Assembly: GCF_932526225.1 (NCBI RefSeq)
Contig: NC_064035.1
Coordinates: forward strand, 3,223,501 to 3,287,500
Direction: 5' to 3'
DNA length: 64,000 bases
Origin: Nematostella vectensis
Taxonomy: Eukaryota; Cnidaria; Anthozoa; Actiniaria; Edwardsiidae
Numbering within the stretch: the stretch's first letter is position 1; the number at the start of each line of letters is the position of its first letter. The notes under the pieces were generated by a model. It was not told the DNA's origin. It made no database searches and saw only the letters and a list, made by a program, of their open reading frames with translations. The position numbers and the translations under genes were made by a program. Below, piece by piece: positions 14,837-26,456 of the stretch.

Positions 14837-15313
14837 TTACAAATCACCCCGTAACATATCACCCTGGACGTACGTACGACTTACCGCCTTCAGCAAACTC
14901 AAGCAAAACGTGCAAACCCTTCTAGCTGAGGATGGCGAAATAGTTCTGATATGATCCATAGAAGACGGCACATTGGGGCACTGTGTCCCACTTATGAGGA
15001 TAGTGCTCAGATGCGCTATGTAACTGGACGCAAGGCGAAGTGTTTCTATCTTGGAAAGTTTACGATCCGAAGGTTCAGTTGGAATAAGAAGACGAAGAGC
15101 ATTGAATGCTGCATTGACGCTGTGCGTCCTATTCCTCTCACGGGCATTTGCCGCTTGCCGTTGCTTGCTAAGGCCAGTAAGACGAGGCTTTCGACGTTTA
15201 CGTTTCAATCGACTGGCGTTCTCGGAGTCGGATCCTTTTAGAGAGCTATCCGAGTCGTCTTCGCTAACCGCCGGCGCTTGCTCGCGTTCTCGCTTTCTTC
15301 TCGTTCCTTCCAT
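14837..15313 (-). CDS. Paraxis/TCF15-scleraxis-type bHLH transcription factor
   Basis: A 158-residue protein. The open frame extends upstream only through a GTG, so I place the start at the first ATG (MEGTRRKRE...). It has an acidic and then Lys/Arg-rich N-terminus, then a bHLH with basic region [15 protein letters not shown], helix 1 [18 protein letters not shown], and helix 2 [17 protein letters not shown]. The [24 protein letters not shown] signature is characteristic of the paraxis (TCF15)/scleraxis family. Past the b[13 protein letters not shown] matches the short conserved C-terminal motif of that family, which strengthens the assignment. Paraxis and scleraxis act in mesoderm, somite and tendon programmes in vertebrates and bind E-boxes with E proteins; a role here is inferred only. 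No intron interrupts the coding region. Confidence 0.9.
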   Translation of the reverse strand: MEGTRRKREREQAPAVSEDDSDSSLKGSDSENASRLKRKRRKPRLTGLSKQRQAANARERNRTHSVNAAFNALRLLIPTEPSDRKLSKIETLRLASSYIAHLSTILISGTQCPNVPSSMDHIRTISPSSARRVCTFCLSLLKAVSRTYVQGDMLRGDL

Positions 15314-15837
15314 CACAAACGAACGAAACTTTACACTGCTCGTAAAATCCACACCGAGTTGTAACGTCCCAAAAAAGGTTGTGATGTGTTAGATTATAAG
15401 CGAGAGGCAACCCAGAGAGGTTAATGTGTGGCGGTCACTACAAAGAGCAAGCGAGAAAATCTCCCGCCAATCAAGCGTGACCCGCCGTCAACAACCTTGA
15501 TGACGCATTCTTCCCGATACACGACTCATATTCACGTAGGCACACAATCACAGATAACCCAAAAAACCCATACCTATCGACGATGCACCGAGACTTCAAA
15601 TCGCCTTTTAGTTATAATGATAAAGAATTCAAAGCAAATAAGAAATTTCTCCCCGTGCTCATGCGTTGTTAATTTCCCTCGCTTGTCTAGCCTGAAATGG
15701 CATGCCCCGTCCCATGTAGTGTGCGTATAGGTTTTTAAAGATTCATAAATAAAATGCTCGTAATTTGTGAATACCAACGCAGAGCCTGAATTGCGGGGAC
15801 GGTAAGTGTATAATTATCACCTCAAGCCGAAGCCGAA

Positions 15838-15965
15838 GGGAAGCACTTGAAACGAGTAATATAAGCCACCAGTCAAGGGTAATAAAAAGCCACTAGAGTC
15901 AAGAGTAATATAAGCCACTAGAGTCAAGAGTAAAAAGCCACTAAAGTCACGAGTAAAATACCGTG
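15838..15965 (+). repeat. Short degenerate tandem repeat (~25-30 bp units)
   Basis: Four or five imperfect copies of AAGCCACTAGAGTCAAGAGT followed by AAAATA or AATAT. The copies vary in length. No coding potential. Confidence 0.75.
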
Positions 15966-16738
15966 GTGACTGATTGCCGTGCTCGACGCAATTCTAAACT
16001 GGTCTTAATAGAATTATCTCCTTTTTACTGTTTCAAATAAGAAAATATATTTAGCCATACGCCTTGTTTCTTCTTAACGGACAGAAGAAAGTGTGAAATC
16101 TGATAGTAAGGGAAGCCAATGTTACGCCGATTTAAAAACGAACAACTCCTTTTGTTCATAATTTCGCACAGTACGAGTACTGAATTTCTCAAAATGGTGG
16201 CCTTGGCGAACCCCAAACCGAAAATTCTAATTTCTTGGATAACCATCGCAAAATAAACAAACGCTAATGGTCCCTCTCGCTCAAGTCCTGGCCGCTGCAA
16301 ATACATGTCACTAATGAATCCCTTCTGTTCCTAAATAGTGGAGCTATCACTGCGAGGGAAAGCTCGTGTGTTTAGGGTAATCTAGCGTAGTTATAGCTTC
16401 CTTGCGGCACTGTGTTGCATTTCGTGTCGCAGAATCTCCGTCTGTTGTGGCGACCCCGCGTGGCGCTAGCCTTGTTGATGGCTCTCTTGAGTGACGGCTG
16501 GTGATCGGCGGTGTGTCGGGTGTTCCCACTGATTGATGGTGGTTGACACGGCAAATATTCCGGTTTAGGACTCGGCTGTGCGCTCCATAGGGAGCCAAAT
16601 CTCGTCCCCAGGCTTCTATATCTTGCGCGACTTTTTTTTCTTTTTGACGAGTCAATGTGATTGAGCTGACCGAGAGAAGCCTGGATACGAAAACTACAGA
16701 GCGAGGGAAAGACAAAGAATTTATTGTCGTTTTTTTAT

Positions 16739-16797
16739 CCTGGGCACCAAAGCCTCCAGACTTCCTCAGCGTCTGAAGGCTCTGGTACCCAGGGTAG
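16739..16797. mobile_element. Short palindromic element (MITE-like), copy 1
   Basis: The two ends form a ~22-bp imperfect inverted repeat: left CCTGGGCACCAAAGCCTCCA, right the complement of CCTGGGTACCAGAGCCTTCA, with a short loop. The same terminal sequence flanks the longer element at 33335-33430, so this is one family present at least twice. Target-site duplication is not obvious. Confidence 0.65.
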
Positions 16798-17639
16798 AAG
16801 TTTAATGTGGCAGCTACTAATTTGAAGCTTCAGTTCGATCTCTTTGCGATCCCTGGAGCTTTCCTGAAATTTCTCTGATACAACAAAGATGGTAAGGCTT
16901 TCCTTGGCTACTGTTCCTTACCGTCGGTGCCCGTCTGTTGTGATTTTTTTACAAGCAACCCCTTAATCTGGCATACAGATATTCCCTTGGGTCAAATCCC
17001 ACTAATGATTTTGTGTCTTATTGTATAATGTTGTATCTTTACTTAAAATACTTGAGCCCGCGATCTTATCTTTATTGGTATTGGGTATTCTTGGTACTGG
17101 GTATTATGGGTATTTGCTTGGGTATTCCCAGCAAAGATAACTTGTTTTGGAATAGATATGAGCTGAATTCAGCAAGAAACATAGGGTTATTTCGGACTGT
17201 CGGACCGTTAGTTTTTTTAGGGCCCCATACGGCTGCCGGACCGTTAGACTCTGCTTACCTCGAATCATATAAATCACGTTTTTAGTATTGCAGGTTTTAT
17301 GTGGGAGGTTATAGGTCGTGTTTCACCTCTTGAGAAAAATGTGTAGCTTGTTAGGCCATCGGTTCTAATATAGGGGCAGGTTAGGCAGGGGCGGAAGGCA
17401 CCGGGAGGTTGGTTGGTGTTAGGTTGGTGTCGAAAGTTAACTTGGCTTTAACGGGGATGTCGCGGAGGTTAGGTAAGCGGCGAAAGGGGAGGCTCAGTGA
17501 AACCTTATGGCATCGCTTAGACGATAGTAAGAGGTTGTAATTTCTTTGGATTATGTCGTTGATGTTAGGTAGTGTAGTGTGGCCTCAACCAGCGTGAAGA
17601 AACCGTTTAGCTGTTTAGTAATCCACACCACCCTATTTA

Positions 17640-17840
17640 CCATCTTCCATAAGTTACTCCTTACTCAATTACTATTTTTATCTTTTGTTAGTTAATCATC
17701 AATGAATTTTGTACATATATTAGTTGTAACATGCCACTGTAACTCATTTATAACCTGAAGAAGGCAGGTATTGGCCTGCCGAAATATCGTTCTAAAAACA
17801 TAAATCTGCGTTGTTGTCGATTTTTTTCTTTTAAAGGTTT
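17640..17840 (+). mobile_element. Probable 3' tail of a retroelement
   Basis: The stretch CCTGAAGAAGGCAGG-TATTGG-CCTGCCGAAA forms a 6-bp hairpin followed by an AT-rich tail. This CTGAAGAAGGC...GCCGAAA pattern is typical of 3' UTRs of Penelope-like and some non-LTR retroelements. No reverse transcriptase coding remains upstream. The assignment rests on the hairpin signature alone. Confidence 0.45.
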
Positions 17841-17984
17841 TTTTTTAAAAATGAGAGCTTTTTTTTGTTCAATAATCGATATAACGACATTCATGATACT
17901 CCAATATAACGATACAAGAAATAACGATATTCAGTGCAATACTATTTGCGATACTGAATACACGATATAGCCACGATATTTTAC

Positions 17985-19106
17985 TTGATGTAACATACTC
18001 CAATACAGCCACGATATTTGACTTGATATAACATACTCACGATATTTTACTTAATATAACATACTCACGATATTTGACTTGGTATAACATACTCACGATA
18101 TTTGACTTGATATAACATACTCACGATATAGCCACGATATTTTACTTGATATAACATACTCACGATATAGCCACGATATTTTACTTGATATAACATACTC
18201 ACGATATAGCCACGATATTTTACTTAATATAACATACTCACGATATAGCCACGATATTTTACTTGATATAACATACTCACGATATAGCCACGATATTTTA
18301 CTTGATGTAACATACTCCAATATAGCCACGATATTTGACTTGATATAACATACTCACGATATTTTACTTAATATAACATACTCACGATATTTGACTTGGT
18401 ATAACATACTCACGATATTTGACTTGATATAACATACTCACGATATAGCCACGATATTTTACTTGATATAACATACTCACGATATAGCCACGATATTTTA
18501 CTTGATATAACATACTCACGATATAGCCACGATATTTTACTTAATATAACATACTCACGATATAGCCACGATATTTTACTTGATATAACATACTCACGAT
18601 ATAGCCACGATATTTTACTTGATATAACATACTCACGATATAGCCACGATATTTGACTTGATATAACATACTCACGATATAGCCACGATATTTTACTTGA
18701 TATAACATACTCACGATATAGCCACGATATTGGACTTGATATAACATACTCACGATATTTTACTTGATATAACATACTCACGATATTTTACTTGATATAA
18801 CATACTCACGATATTTGACTTGATATATCATACTCACGATATTTGACTTGGTATAACATACTCACGATATTTGACTTGATATAACATACTCACGATATAG
18901 CCACGATATTTGACTTGATATAACATACTCACGATATTTGACTTGATATAACATACTCACGATATTTTACTTGATATAACATACTCACGATATTTGACTT
19001 GATATAACATACTCACGATATTTGACTTGATATAACATACTCACGATATTTGACTTGATATAACATACTCACGATATTTGACTTGATATAACATACTCAC
19101 GATATA
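17985..19106 (+). repeat. AT-rich minisatellite of 39-bp and 28-bp units
   Basis: Two interleaved unit types share TTGATATAACATACTCACGA. The long (39-bp) unit adds TATAGCCACGATATTTTAC; the short (28-bp) unit has only TATTTGAC or TATTTTAC. The long unit looks like a short one carrying an internal duplication of CACGATAT. The block starting with the rare variant TTGATGTAACATACTCCAAT recurs about 313 bp later, so a multi-unit segment was itself duplicated. Some minus-strand frames stay open across the 39-bp units, without meaning. Confidence 0.95.
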
Positions 19107-21425
19107 TGCTACTAGGGATGCTAGAAATTCACATGGGGGTGAAAACATAGTGACTTTCCTTGGTAAAATAGCGAAATATTCTGACCCATTATCAAGGGTT
19201 TTTTATCTGAGTAAACCCCAATCTAACCAGACCCATGCAAATCGAATACTGTCATTTTCTCTAAATAGAAGGCTCCCTACTAGATAGCTGACACAGTACA
19301 ACGAATTTCTTTTACCTACCACCCCTCCCCCCAAAAAAAATCGCTTTCATGTCAGCTCCCTGCCAAGGAGTCCCCTACTAGCACTGCAGGTGTCCTGATA
19401 TTTTTTAGAAAACAAAGTTATTTCCCAGCAGCGGGGAGTTGATATGTTTATGTGAAATGCAACAACAACCTTTACTATTGTACGGTTAAAGTTATTTGAA
19501 ACACGATAAACTATATTTTGACAATATTTCATTACATAAATTTTGCTCGAAAGATTTTTTTTCTTGCCTTCCAAATATCCAAATATCCTTCCAAATATCC
19601 AGCCAGCGAGCTTTCCTCTGCGGCCTTCAATATTTTTTATGTTCAATGAGAATTGCTTTAACACGCCCTGCGAATAAAACGCCAAACCTGATAAAACTGT
19701 AAACCATGTTATTGGAGCTTTCATCCAGCTGGAATTACCTATACATGCACCCGGTCGAACAGACATTCGTTCCATTCATTACCTTTCTGGGCAAACAATA
19801 CTTTACAGTTTATTAATGAATGAAATCACATATAGCTTTCAGAAAAAATCGCAGGGAAGCCTTTCGCAGCATGACATCGTAATTGCCATTTTTCCTAACA
19901 ATAACTAATTTGGCATACGTCATTCTATTACAACATTTAGCCTTATGGCATTATCATATTAGCGGGGCGAGAGTCATAACATCAAGTTAGGCTGGAAATA
20001 GAGTTAAACATTTCTAAGAAGTGTTTATAAACGAAGGATTAAATTGGTAAAATAAATGGCAACAATAATCATAGTATTCTTTATTTTCGTATTTGTTATA
20101 CATACAGGACAGCTACAGCAGGTTGTTGAATAAGTACAGCGAGGGACCGTCCATTTTATGTCTGATGAGAAGGTTATCTTATTTAAATAGTCGGCTCTAG
20201 CAGTTGTGTTGTTCGTTAGCGGGTCTGTATTTTTTAGACAAGGCCTTGCTTCAACTATCCCAAATGCTTATGTACTGCCCAACTGATACAATATAAAAAG
20301 AGAGTTGTTCCAGTGAAATTGCCTAATTTACATTGCATCTTGAAGACAAATTTAAACAGCTTGATATTAAAGTACTGAAAGGAGCTTTTTATACCACCAC
20401 CCAATATTGTAATGTGGATTTCCATTTATACCATCTGCTGAGCAAGCTTTTAGGGTTCGGCTTAAGCTTATGAGAAAAGCTCAGAATGGAAGATATTCCG
20501 TGCACGATAAGCCTCTAGATTAATGATCTTGATAAACCAGTCTTTAGTCACTATCTTATCGTATCCTCTATCCATTCTTACCGAACCGCTATAATAACTA
20601 ATAACGGGGTATATAACTTAAATTGAGAAAAGTTATTTAATCTGTTTGAAATAGAAAAATACTAGAATATCGTATATATCAAAAGAAATTATAAAAATAT
20701 AATATCTCATTAAAAATATATTTTTGCGATTTGTGATCTTATAAAAATATAGAAATATTTTCTCTGTGATTCCTTAAGGAATTTCATATTGGATTCATCC
20801 GTATGACGGATCTGATAGATTTGGGCCATAAAACTAACCCGGTTTATAGGGACATAGCTAAAAGCTATTGAGATAATTGGCGGATAAATATTATCCATAT
20901 TTGACGTGGCTGCATAAAAAGTAGCACTTAAATAGCTCCCTTTGTAAGAGAATGAAAATAATAACTTGCGAGAACGAAGCTTTTCACAGCTGAATGTCAG
21001 CGAAGGAATTGAGATCTTTTCCTTATGGTATGCATGCTTGTGGTGGATAACGCCCGTTTGATGTATAAGAAACCTGAAAAAAGAAAGGCACAATTATCAC
21101 TCATAGAGATTCTCATTCTCGGATAAACTCACCCGTTAAGATATAGGCATAAAATGGCGGACCGATATACATTACTAACCTACATAATTAAAGCTAGCAC
21201 TTGTGTGTGGATAGGGGGACGCAGATAAAAAGGAGCTTTAGCGTGACTAATTATTTTCTTTAATAAGTTTTGTCGGTTTGTATGGCAACTAGCGACGAAA
21301 AAAAGTACTAGATTTTATTGCTTCTAAAATAATGGTTTTAAAGTGTAATGACAAGCAAATTCCCCCTGGAGCAATATTTCAATGATAAACCTGTAATTAC
21401 ATGGTCACGCAGTTAATTACTCACC
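19107..21425. other. Intergenic, nothing recognised
   Basis: AT-rich DNA downstream of the 21.4-kb bHLH gene. Open frames here (up to about 140 codons) have no motif I recognise and cysteine/phenylalanine-rich, unconvincing composition. Confidence 0.45.
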
Positions 21426-21800
21426 TTAGCAAAAAGCGTCTAAAAACAAGTCATTGAGAACAAAATCTTCAAACTCTATTGGCTCTTGCTCCACCATATC
21501 ACTAAGAAGGGCGATGTATTTAGCTGCCATCCAGATGATCTCGGTTTTCGTAGGTTCTTTTTCTTGTGGTGGCAGCGGTATAAGCTCTCGTAGCACTTGG
21601 ATGTTCGTGTTGAGGATATGCACCCGGTTTCGTTCTCGTGCGTTCGCTAATCTCCTCTGCTTGCTAACTCCGGTGAGACGAGGCCCGCGACGCCGTGCTT
21701 TTTTCTTCTTTTGCTGTGGTGACTCTGGTTCAGGAGAAGGCGTCATGTCTAAGACATCGTCCATACAAGCCATGCCTAGTAATTCCATCTCGTGCTCCAT
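21426..21800 (-). CDS. Group A-like bHLH transcription factor, unassigned family
   Basis: A complete 124-residue protein with a clear bHLH at about residues 47-101: basic region [16 protein letters not shown], helix 1 NIQVLRELIPLPPQEKE, helix 2 PTKTEIIWMAAKYIALL. The E and R residues of ARERNR that contact E-boxes are present. The N-terminus is acidic (EPESPQQ) then Lys/Arg-rich, with RLTGVSKQRR before the basic region; the C-terminus is acidic and hydrophobic (EFEDFVLNDLFLDAFC), possibly an activation segment. Helix 2 with TKTEIIWMAA is unlike Twist, paraxis, Hand or NeuroD families, but is shared with the gene at 39.1 kb, so the two are probably lineage-specific paralogues. The RLTG-SKQR lead-in resembles the paraxis-like gene at 14.8 kb, suggesting local duplication and divergence. 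Confidence 0.85.
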   Translation of the reverse strand: MEHEMELLGMACMDDVLDMTPSPEPESPQQKKKKARRRGPRLTGVSKQRRLANARERNRVHILNTNIQVLRELIPLPPQEKEPTKTEIIWMAAKYIALLSDMVEQEPIEFEDFVLNDLFLDAFC

Positions 21801-24800
21801 GCTGTCGCGGGCCCCGTGTGTTCAGGTTTGTGTGCCGTACTGGCTCTCTTACTTGTTATGACTTTGCTGCTCGCCTACAGCTCGTTTTAAAGGCTCGTTA
21901 GAGATTGTTCCGCTTGACTGACAGTATTTAATGGAACAATGGAGACACTTCACGCCAGGTTGCCGGACACGCCTCGGAAAAATGCGCAGATTCCACTCTT
22001 AAAAATCTGAACCCGCAACACATTCCCTATTGGTCTTATGGTACAATAATCGCTTAGATCCTGTTAAAAATCTCTTAATATGGATAACTCTCATCTTAAA
22101 GAAATGTAAAATTATCGGCAGATTGGTTTGTTTGAATATGTCATAGAATTTCCCTTCTTTGTGACATGTTTACATCAATAAATGGGAAAAATAGATGAAT
22201 ATTCGGATTAAAGGGCTAAAGAAAGTTGCCCCTGCTGCTCGGGTATTGTTCGTTAGGCGAATTAAATCGCAGTTATTGTATCGAGCATTCCAAAGTCTTA
22301 ACAACCCACGCTCTGCAGGGTCATCAAAGAAAATATGTCTTTAATCTCCAGCGTTGTTTACTGATGCTTTCTTCCAGCCTGTCCTGGCTATGCCCCGGGG
22401 GGCCTGGGGATGGCGTGCGTGAATCGCTTGTTAATATATCTCTCCTTTAGCATGGAAATCATAAATGCTACGTTGTGATTGCAGTGCACGGCATCTCGGT
22501 TTGATATGAAGAAGACTTGGCAAGATTGAACAAGATAGACGTTGCTGATCCCATTCTTTACGTCAAAATACATGTTATTAAAACGAGCTAAGTCCCCAGC
22601 GGATCTTAAATGGCCACTGTCCTTTAGCACTCGAAGAATCTTTCCAGTGTTTTAAAAAACAAACTAGCAAACAATCGTGTTTTCGTCGGTAATGTTTAAC
22701 AGTTACCGCTATTTTTTTATTTTTTATTTTTCAAACGCTTTGACCCCGTTTTAATTACAGGTTTTAAATCGCTCTGCCGGGGAAAGTTGAGTTTAGCGTA
22801 ATCGGTGTTTTATTGGGATATTGTCTCAAAGAGAGTTTTGTTGCCTGGAGCACTTATGCATATGTATCATTTTACTAGTTTATTCTATGATGCACAACTC
22901 AACAACCTAGCTACTTTTTGCAGAGCCCATAGTTCAGAGCCCATTTAAAAAAAGAAATACTAAACAATATTCTTTTCATAGTTTTTAACGCCACAATATA
23001 TTCCTGATTCCGCAAATGTCATTCAGAAATAACAAGAACAAGTTATAAATTTTTGCTTGATGTGGAGTTTATCAATCGTGGCGATCAACTAAAGGATGAA
23101 AAAAACCCGCAATTTGTCACGCTCTTCGATTTATCATTTACAAGTTTCCCATCCGTAACTTAGCGCTGGAAATCAGGAATGACTACAAAAATATAAAATA
23201 AACAAATTTAGATGTTTACTGGCGTTAATAACCGGTAGCGTCTATTCACTTTTGAAAAAAAGAAACCCCGCTAACGTAAAAAAAAACACACTTTTGAATA
23301 CCCATCAGGATCGGTGTGTGTTCTTCTCAGCGCTATGTACCCGCTATTCGTGCGCCTGTTTGCAAGTGAACGCGTGCGCTCGGTTTTCCTTAACTGACCT
23401 CTCTGTTTCGCTTATACGATTAGTTGTTTTTAAACTCGATGGGCACTTCAAGTCTTCAATAGTGGTTTCCATCCGTGAGGGGCCACTTAGACCTAGCGGA
23501 GATCCTTATCGCGCATGGAGAAATGTGCAGCCGACAGCTTTGGCATGCGATGGTTGCTAGCAAAGTTCCTTGGAGATACGGACCCCCGCGGTTATATGAT
23601 ACTGTCCCATTTTGTGGCTAAAGGGGGGACAAAAGGTATGAGGCTATGCTCACTGGCGTTGTAACACTTTACACCAGCTGGTGGGAACTAATGGACTCAA
23701 GCTAAACGAAGGAATCGGGAGTTTGTATCGAGAATAAATCGCGGTACAAGTCGAGACCATTTCTTAAAATAAAACGCAGATAGAAGAGGAAATCATTTTA
23801 ACGAGAAAATCATAGAAATGCACGAAGGAAGAAACATGGAGATCCAAAGAAAGAAAATCGTCATCATCTCACACAAAATGTGCTGTAGGTTCATTTTTGA
23901 CCCAGAATTCTTTGGATTCTAAGTGTATGGCATTATTTTAGATAAGATTCGAAAACTGTTTTTAAAAATCAATATTATGACATTATTATGATTTATAGGT
24001 CAGTTAACATTAGAATTATAACATTCGAAATTCTCGAGATATTTTTTTATCAGCTCCTGAACTGTTGGTACAGAAAATTGCTTTCATACTTTATTGATTA
24101 AACTTTCTCTGTTTTTGAACATCAAATGAAAAGATGTTGCAAGTTATTTGGGACTAATTTGATGCGATCGCTTCAGGGGATTTAATAGTTGTCTTTTGAT
24201 TGGCGGAGAGGTGTAACAGCCCGGTTAAAACTCACGAAAAACAAAAAAAGAAAAAAAATTCAGTGCTTGGAGCTTAACACCAGCTAAATCTATACCAAAA
24301 CTCATAATAGTGAAATCTTAAAAAAGCATTGTTCGATTGGAGTTTTTTTCCACCGTGGCTGGATCACAGGCTAGGCAGTTTCAGCTATTTTCAAGGTCCT
24401 GACTCATAACAGATAAATCTTGTGGTCGTATTGAAGATCGCGGCGGGCGGCCCACGTGTGAAGCATGGTCGAATATCTGATCAAATCCGCGCGCTAAACA
24501 AATACCTTTGTACGGACCCTTTCTAACATCTCACTCATAACACGTGGCCGCGTATTCAAGGAAAAGGGGCAGCAATGAAGCAAATGGTAGCCCGTTTGCA
24601 TGCACAGTCGATGTCATGGGTTTCTCTGCGGTTTCTTGCTGCTGTGCTTGGTAAGATTGAGTGCAGAGTCGGGTGTGTCTACGGCAAACCTCCCTTTATC
24701 CCCTACAAGGGTTTGTCAGCCGTACCTAAATGCGCATTGTTTTATTCATTGGACCCTTTCGTGAAGGAATGTTCTATATAACGTGAAAAATATAATAACA

Positions 24801-25602
24801 TAACGTTTATAGATGAATTAATTCAAAATTACCCATGTATCCATCCACGAGGTGCTCTGATCTAGTCTGAGTTAAAATTAAGGCAATACTCAAGGACACA
24901 GGTAAGGCATGTAACGCCACAGGAAACCCAATTCTCTCATTCTTTTTCAGTAGTACTTTCAGGCCTTTATTTTTTTTCGTTTAATGAAAGTGTTAAAAAT
25001 GTCTGCTGCTGTATATCAGGCCTTTAGAGTGAATAATAAAGGTAAATTAAAACTAAAAATTCTCTTCAGTCATTTCAGTTTTTTAGGGATTATCCCAAAT
25101 ATCAGCTTGGTTACGAACAAGCAAGACTAGATAATTTTTTGTAGATCTGGGATCTGTTCCAATTAACAAGGGTTTATGCCTTGCTTGAGGATTTGGCGAG
25201 AGGTTGCTCATGGGTATTTGTACCATAACGAACAACTAGACTTTAGATCATTTAGATCATCATTTAGCCCTGCTTCAAGCAAGGCAAAAACCCTAGTAAA
25301 TTGGAAAAGAACCCAGAACTAATAAAATAAAGCAATTCCACTAATATTATTTTGAATGTCTCCCGCTTGCCTTTTTTACTCTTACCGATTTTCTTTAATT
25401 TCATTGTATAATTATGATCTCATGAATCATATGATCAATAACAATGATTATAATGATATTTATACTTGTTATTATAAACACTATAATAAGATTCTGCATT
25501 CTATCACACTAACAAAATAATATTTTGCTGCTATATGAGCCTCGACTTGTTCTTAGCTTGTCTTAGAATTCTGGTGAAATCTGAGGCTGGACGTTAATGA
25601 GA
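21801..25602. other. Intergenic, nothing recognised
   Basis: 3.8 kb of mixed composition upstream of the bHLH gene. I see no domain-bearing frame, array or RNA gene. A short inverted pair TTGCTTGAGG / CCTGCTTCAAGCAAGG lies near 25180 and 25270. Confidence 0.45.
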
Positions 25603-26456
25603 CAGGCCTTGTATCACCGCTTAATGTAACAACTGCCGCTTAATGTAACACTAACGCTTAATGTAATAACGGACTTAACGCTTAATGTATTAAAAATCGC
25701 CGCTTAATGTAACACTAACGCTTAATGTAACAAATTTTCAACGCTTAATGTAATAACGGACTTAACGCTTAATGTAAGAACACTCGACGCTTAATGTAAT
25801 AACCATGAATTTGGATATAGAATTTGGATAGATTTTGAAAGAACAATTCGCAAGACAACCCAACGTAGGGAAAAGTCGTCTTAGCGTTATGGGGGTGTAA
25901 CGGGGGGTCATTTAGCGTTGCATCATCAATGATGTCATCACAAATACGAATATCAATATCTTGAGGTACGGGAGTTGTGACACGACCAAACTTAGGACAA
26001 GTTGTCTTGAGGTCAAGGGGGGGGTCCACAAAAGGAACACGTGAGATTACGTCATTAATGACGTCATCATAACTAGGAAAAGTCATATCCTGAGCTACGA
26101 GAGTTGTGACACGACCAAAATTAGGCCAAGTTGTCTTGAGGTCAAAGGGGGTCCAGAAAAATGGACACGTGACATGACGTCATCAATTACGTCATCATAA
26201 CTTGAGCTACGAGAGTTGTGAATTAAATTTATGATTATTACATTAAGCGTCGAGTGTTCTTACATTAAGCGTTAAGTCCGTTATTACATTAAGCGTTGAA
26301 AATTTGTTACATTAAGCGTTAACTGTTTTATTACATTAAGCGTTGATTTGTTGTTACATTAAGCGTTAGTGTTACATTAAGCGGCGATTTTTGTTACATT
26401 AAGCATTAGTGTTACATTAAGCGGCAGTTGTTACATTAAGCGGTGATACAGGCCTG
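25603..26456. mobile_element. Foldback DNA element with repeat-built terminal inverted repeats
   Basis: An ~850-bp element whose ends are inverted: the left begins CAGGCCTTGTATCACCGC, the right is the complement of CAGGCCTGTATCACCGC. Each arm is built of tandem CGCTTAATGTAA modules with variable spacers: about nine on the left as CGCTTAATGTAA, and about nine on the right as TTACATTAAGCG. The core has about three degenerate copies of a ~125-bp segment with GAGTTGTGACACGACCAAA and palindromic TGACGTCAT-type sites. No transposase is encoded. I could not define a target-site duplication. Foldback or MITE-type element is the best class. Confidence 0.85.

Larger units (their letters stand above)
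15314..17984. other. Intergenic with small repeats and retroelement remnant
   Basis: No gene recognised apart from the repeats listed separately. A segment near 17195-17250 (GTCGGACCGTTAG, GGCTGCC) recurs in similar form near 32512-32560, indicating another dispersed repeat family. Confidence 0.45.

Noticed and set aside
16347-16715. Minus-strand 122-codon frame resembling a retroelement polyprotein end
   Set aside because: Composition (RVNHHQSVGTPDTPPITSRH) and a possible GDEIWLP-like frame were suggestive, but no zinc knuckle, integrase or polymerase motif could be seen.
17755-17800. Possible second hammerhead ribozyme (CTGAAGA...GAAA)
   Set aside because: CTGANGA and GAAA are present around a good hairpin, but there is an extra A before stem II and no paired stem I or III with a cleavage triplet. 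Treated as a retroelement 3' hairpin only.
20710-21093. 127-codon minus-strand frame
   Set aside because: Aromatic-rich, with no motif and no supporting splice sites or start context; AT-rich DNA readily yields such frames.
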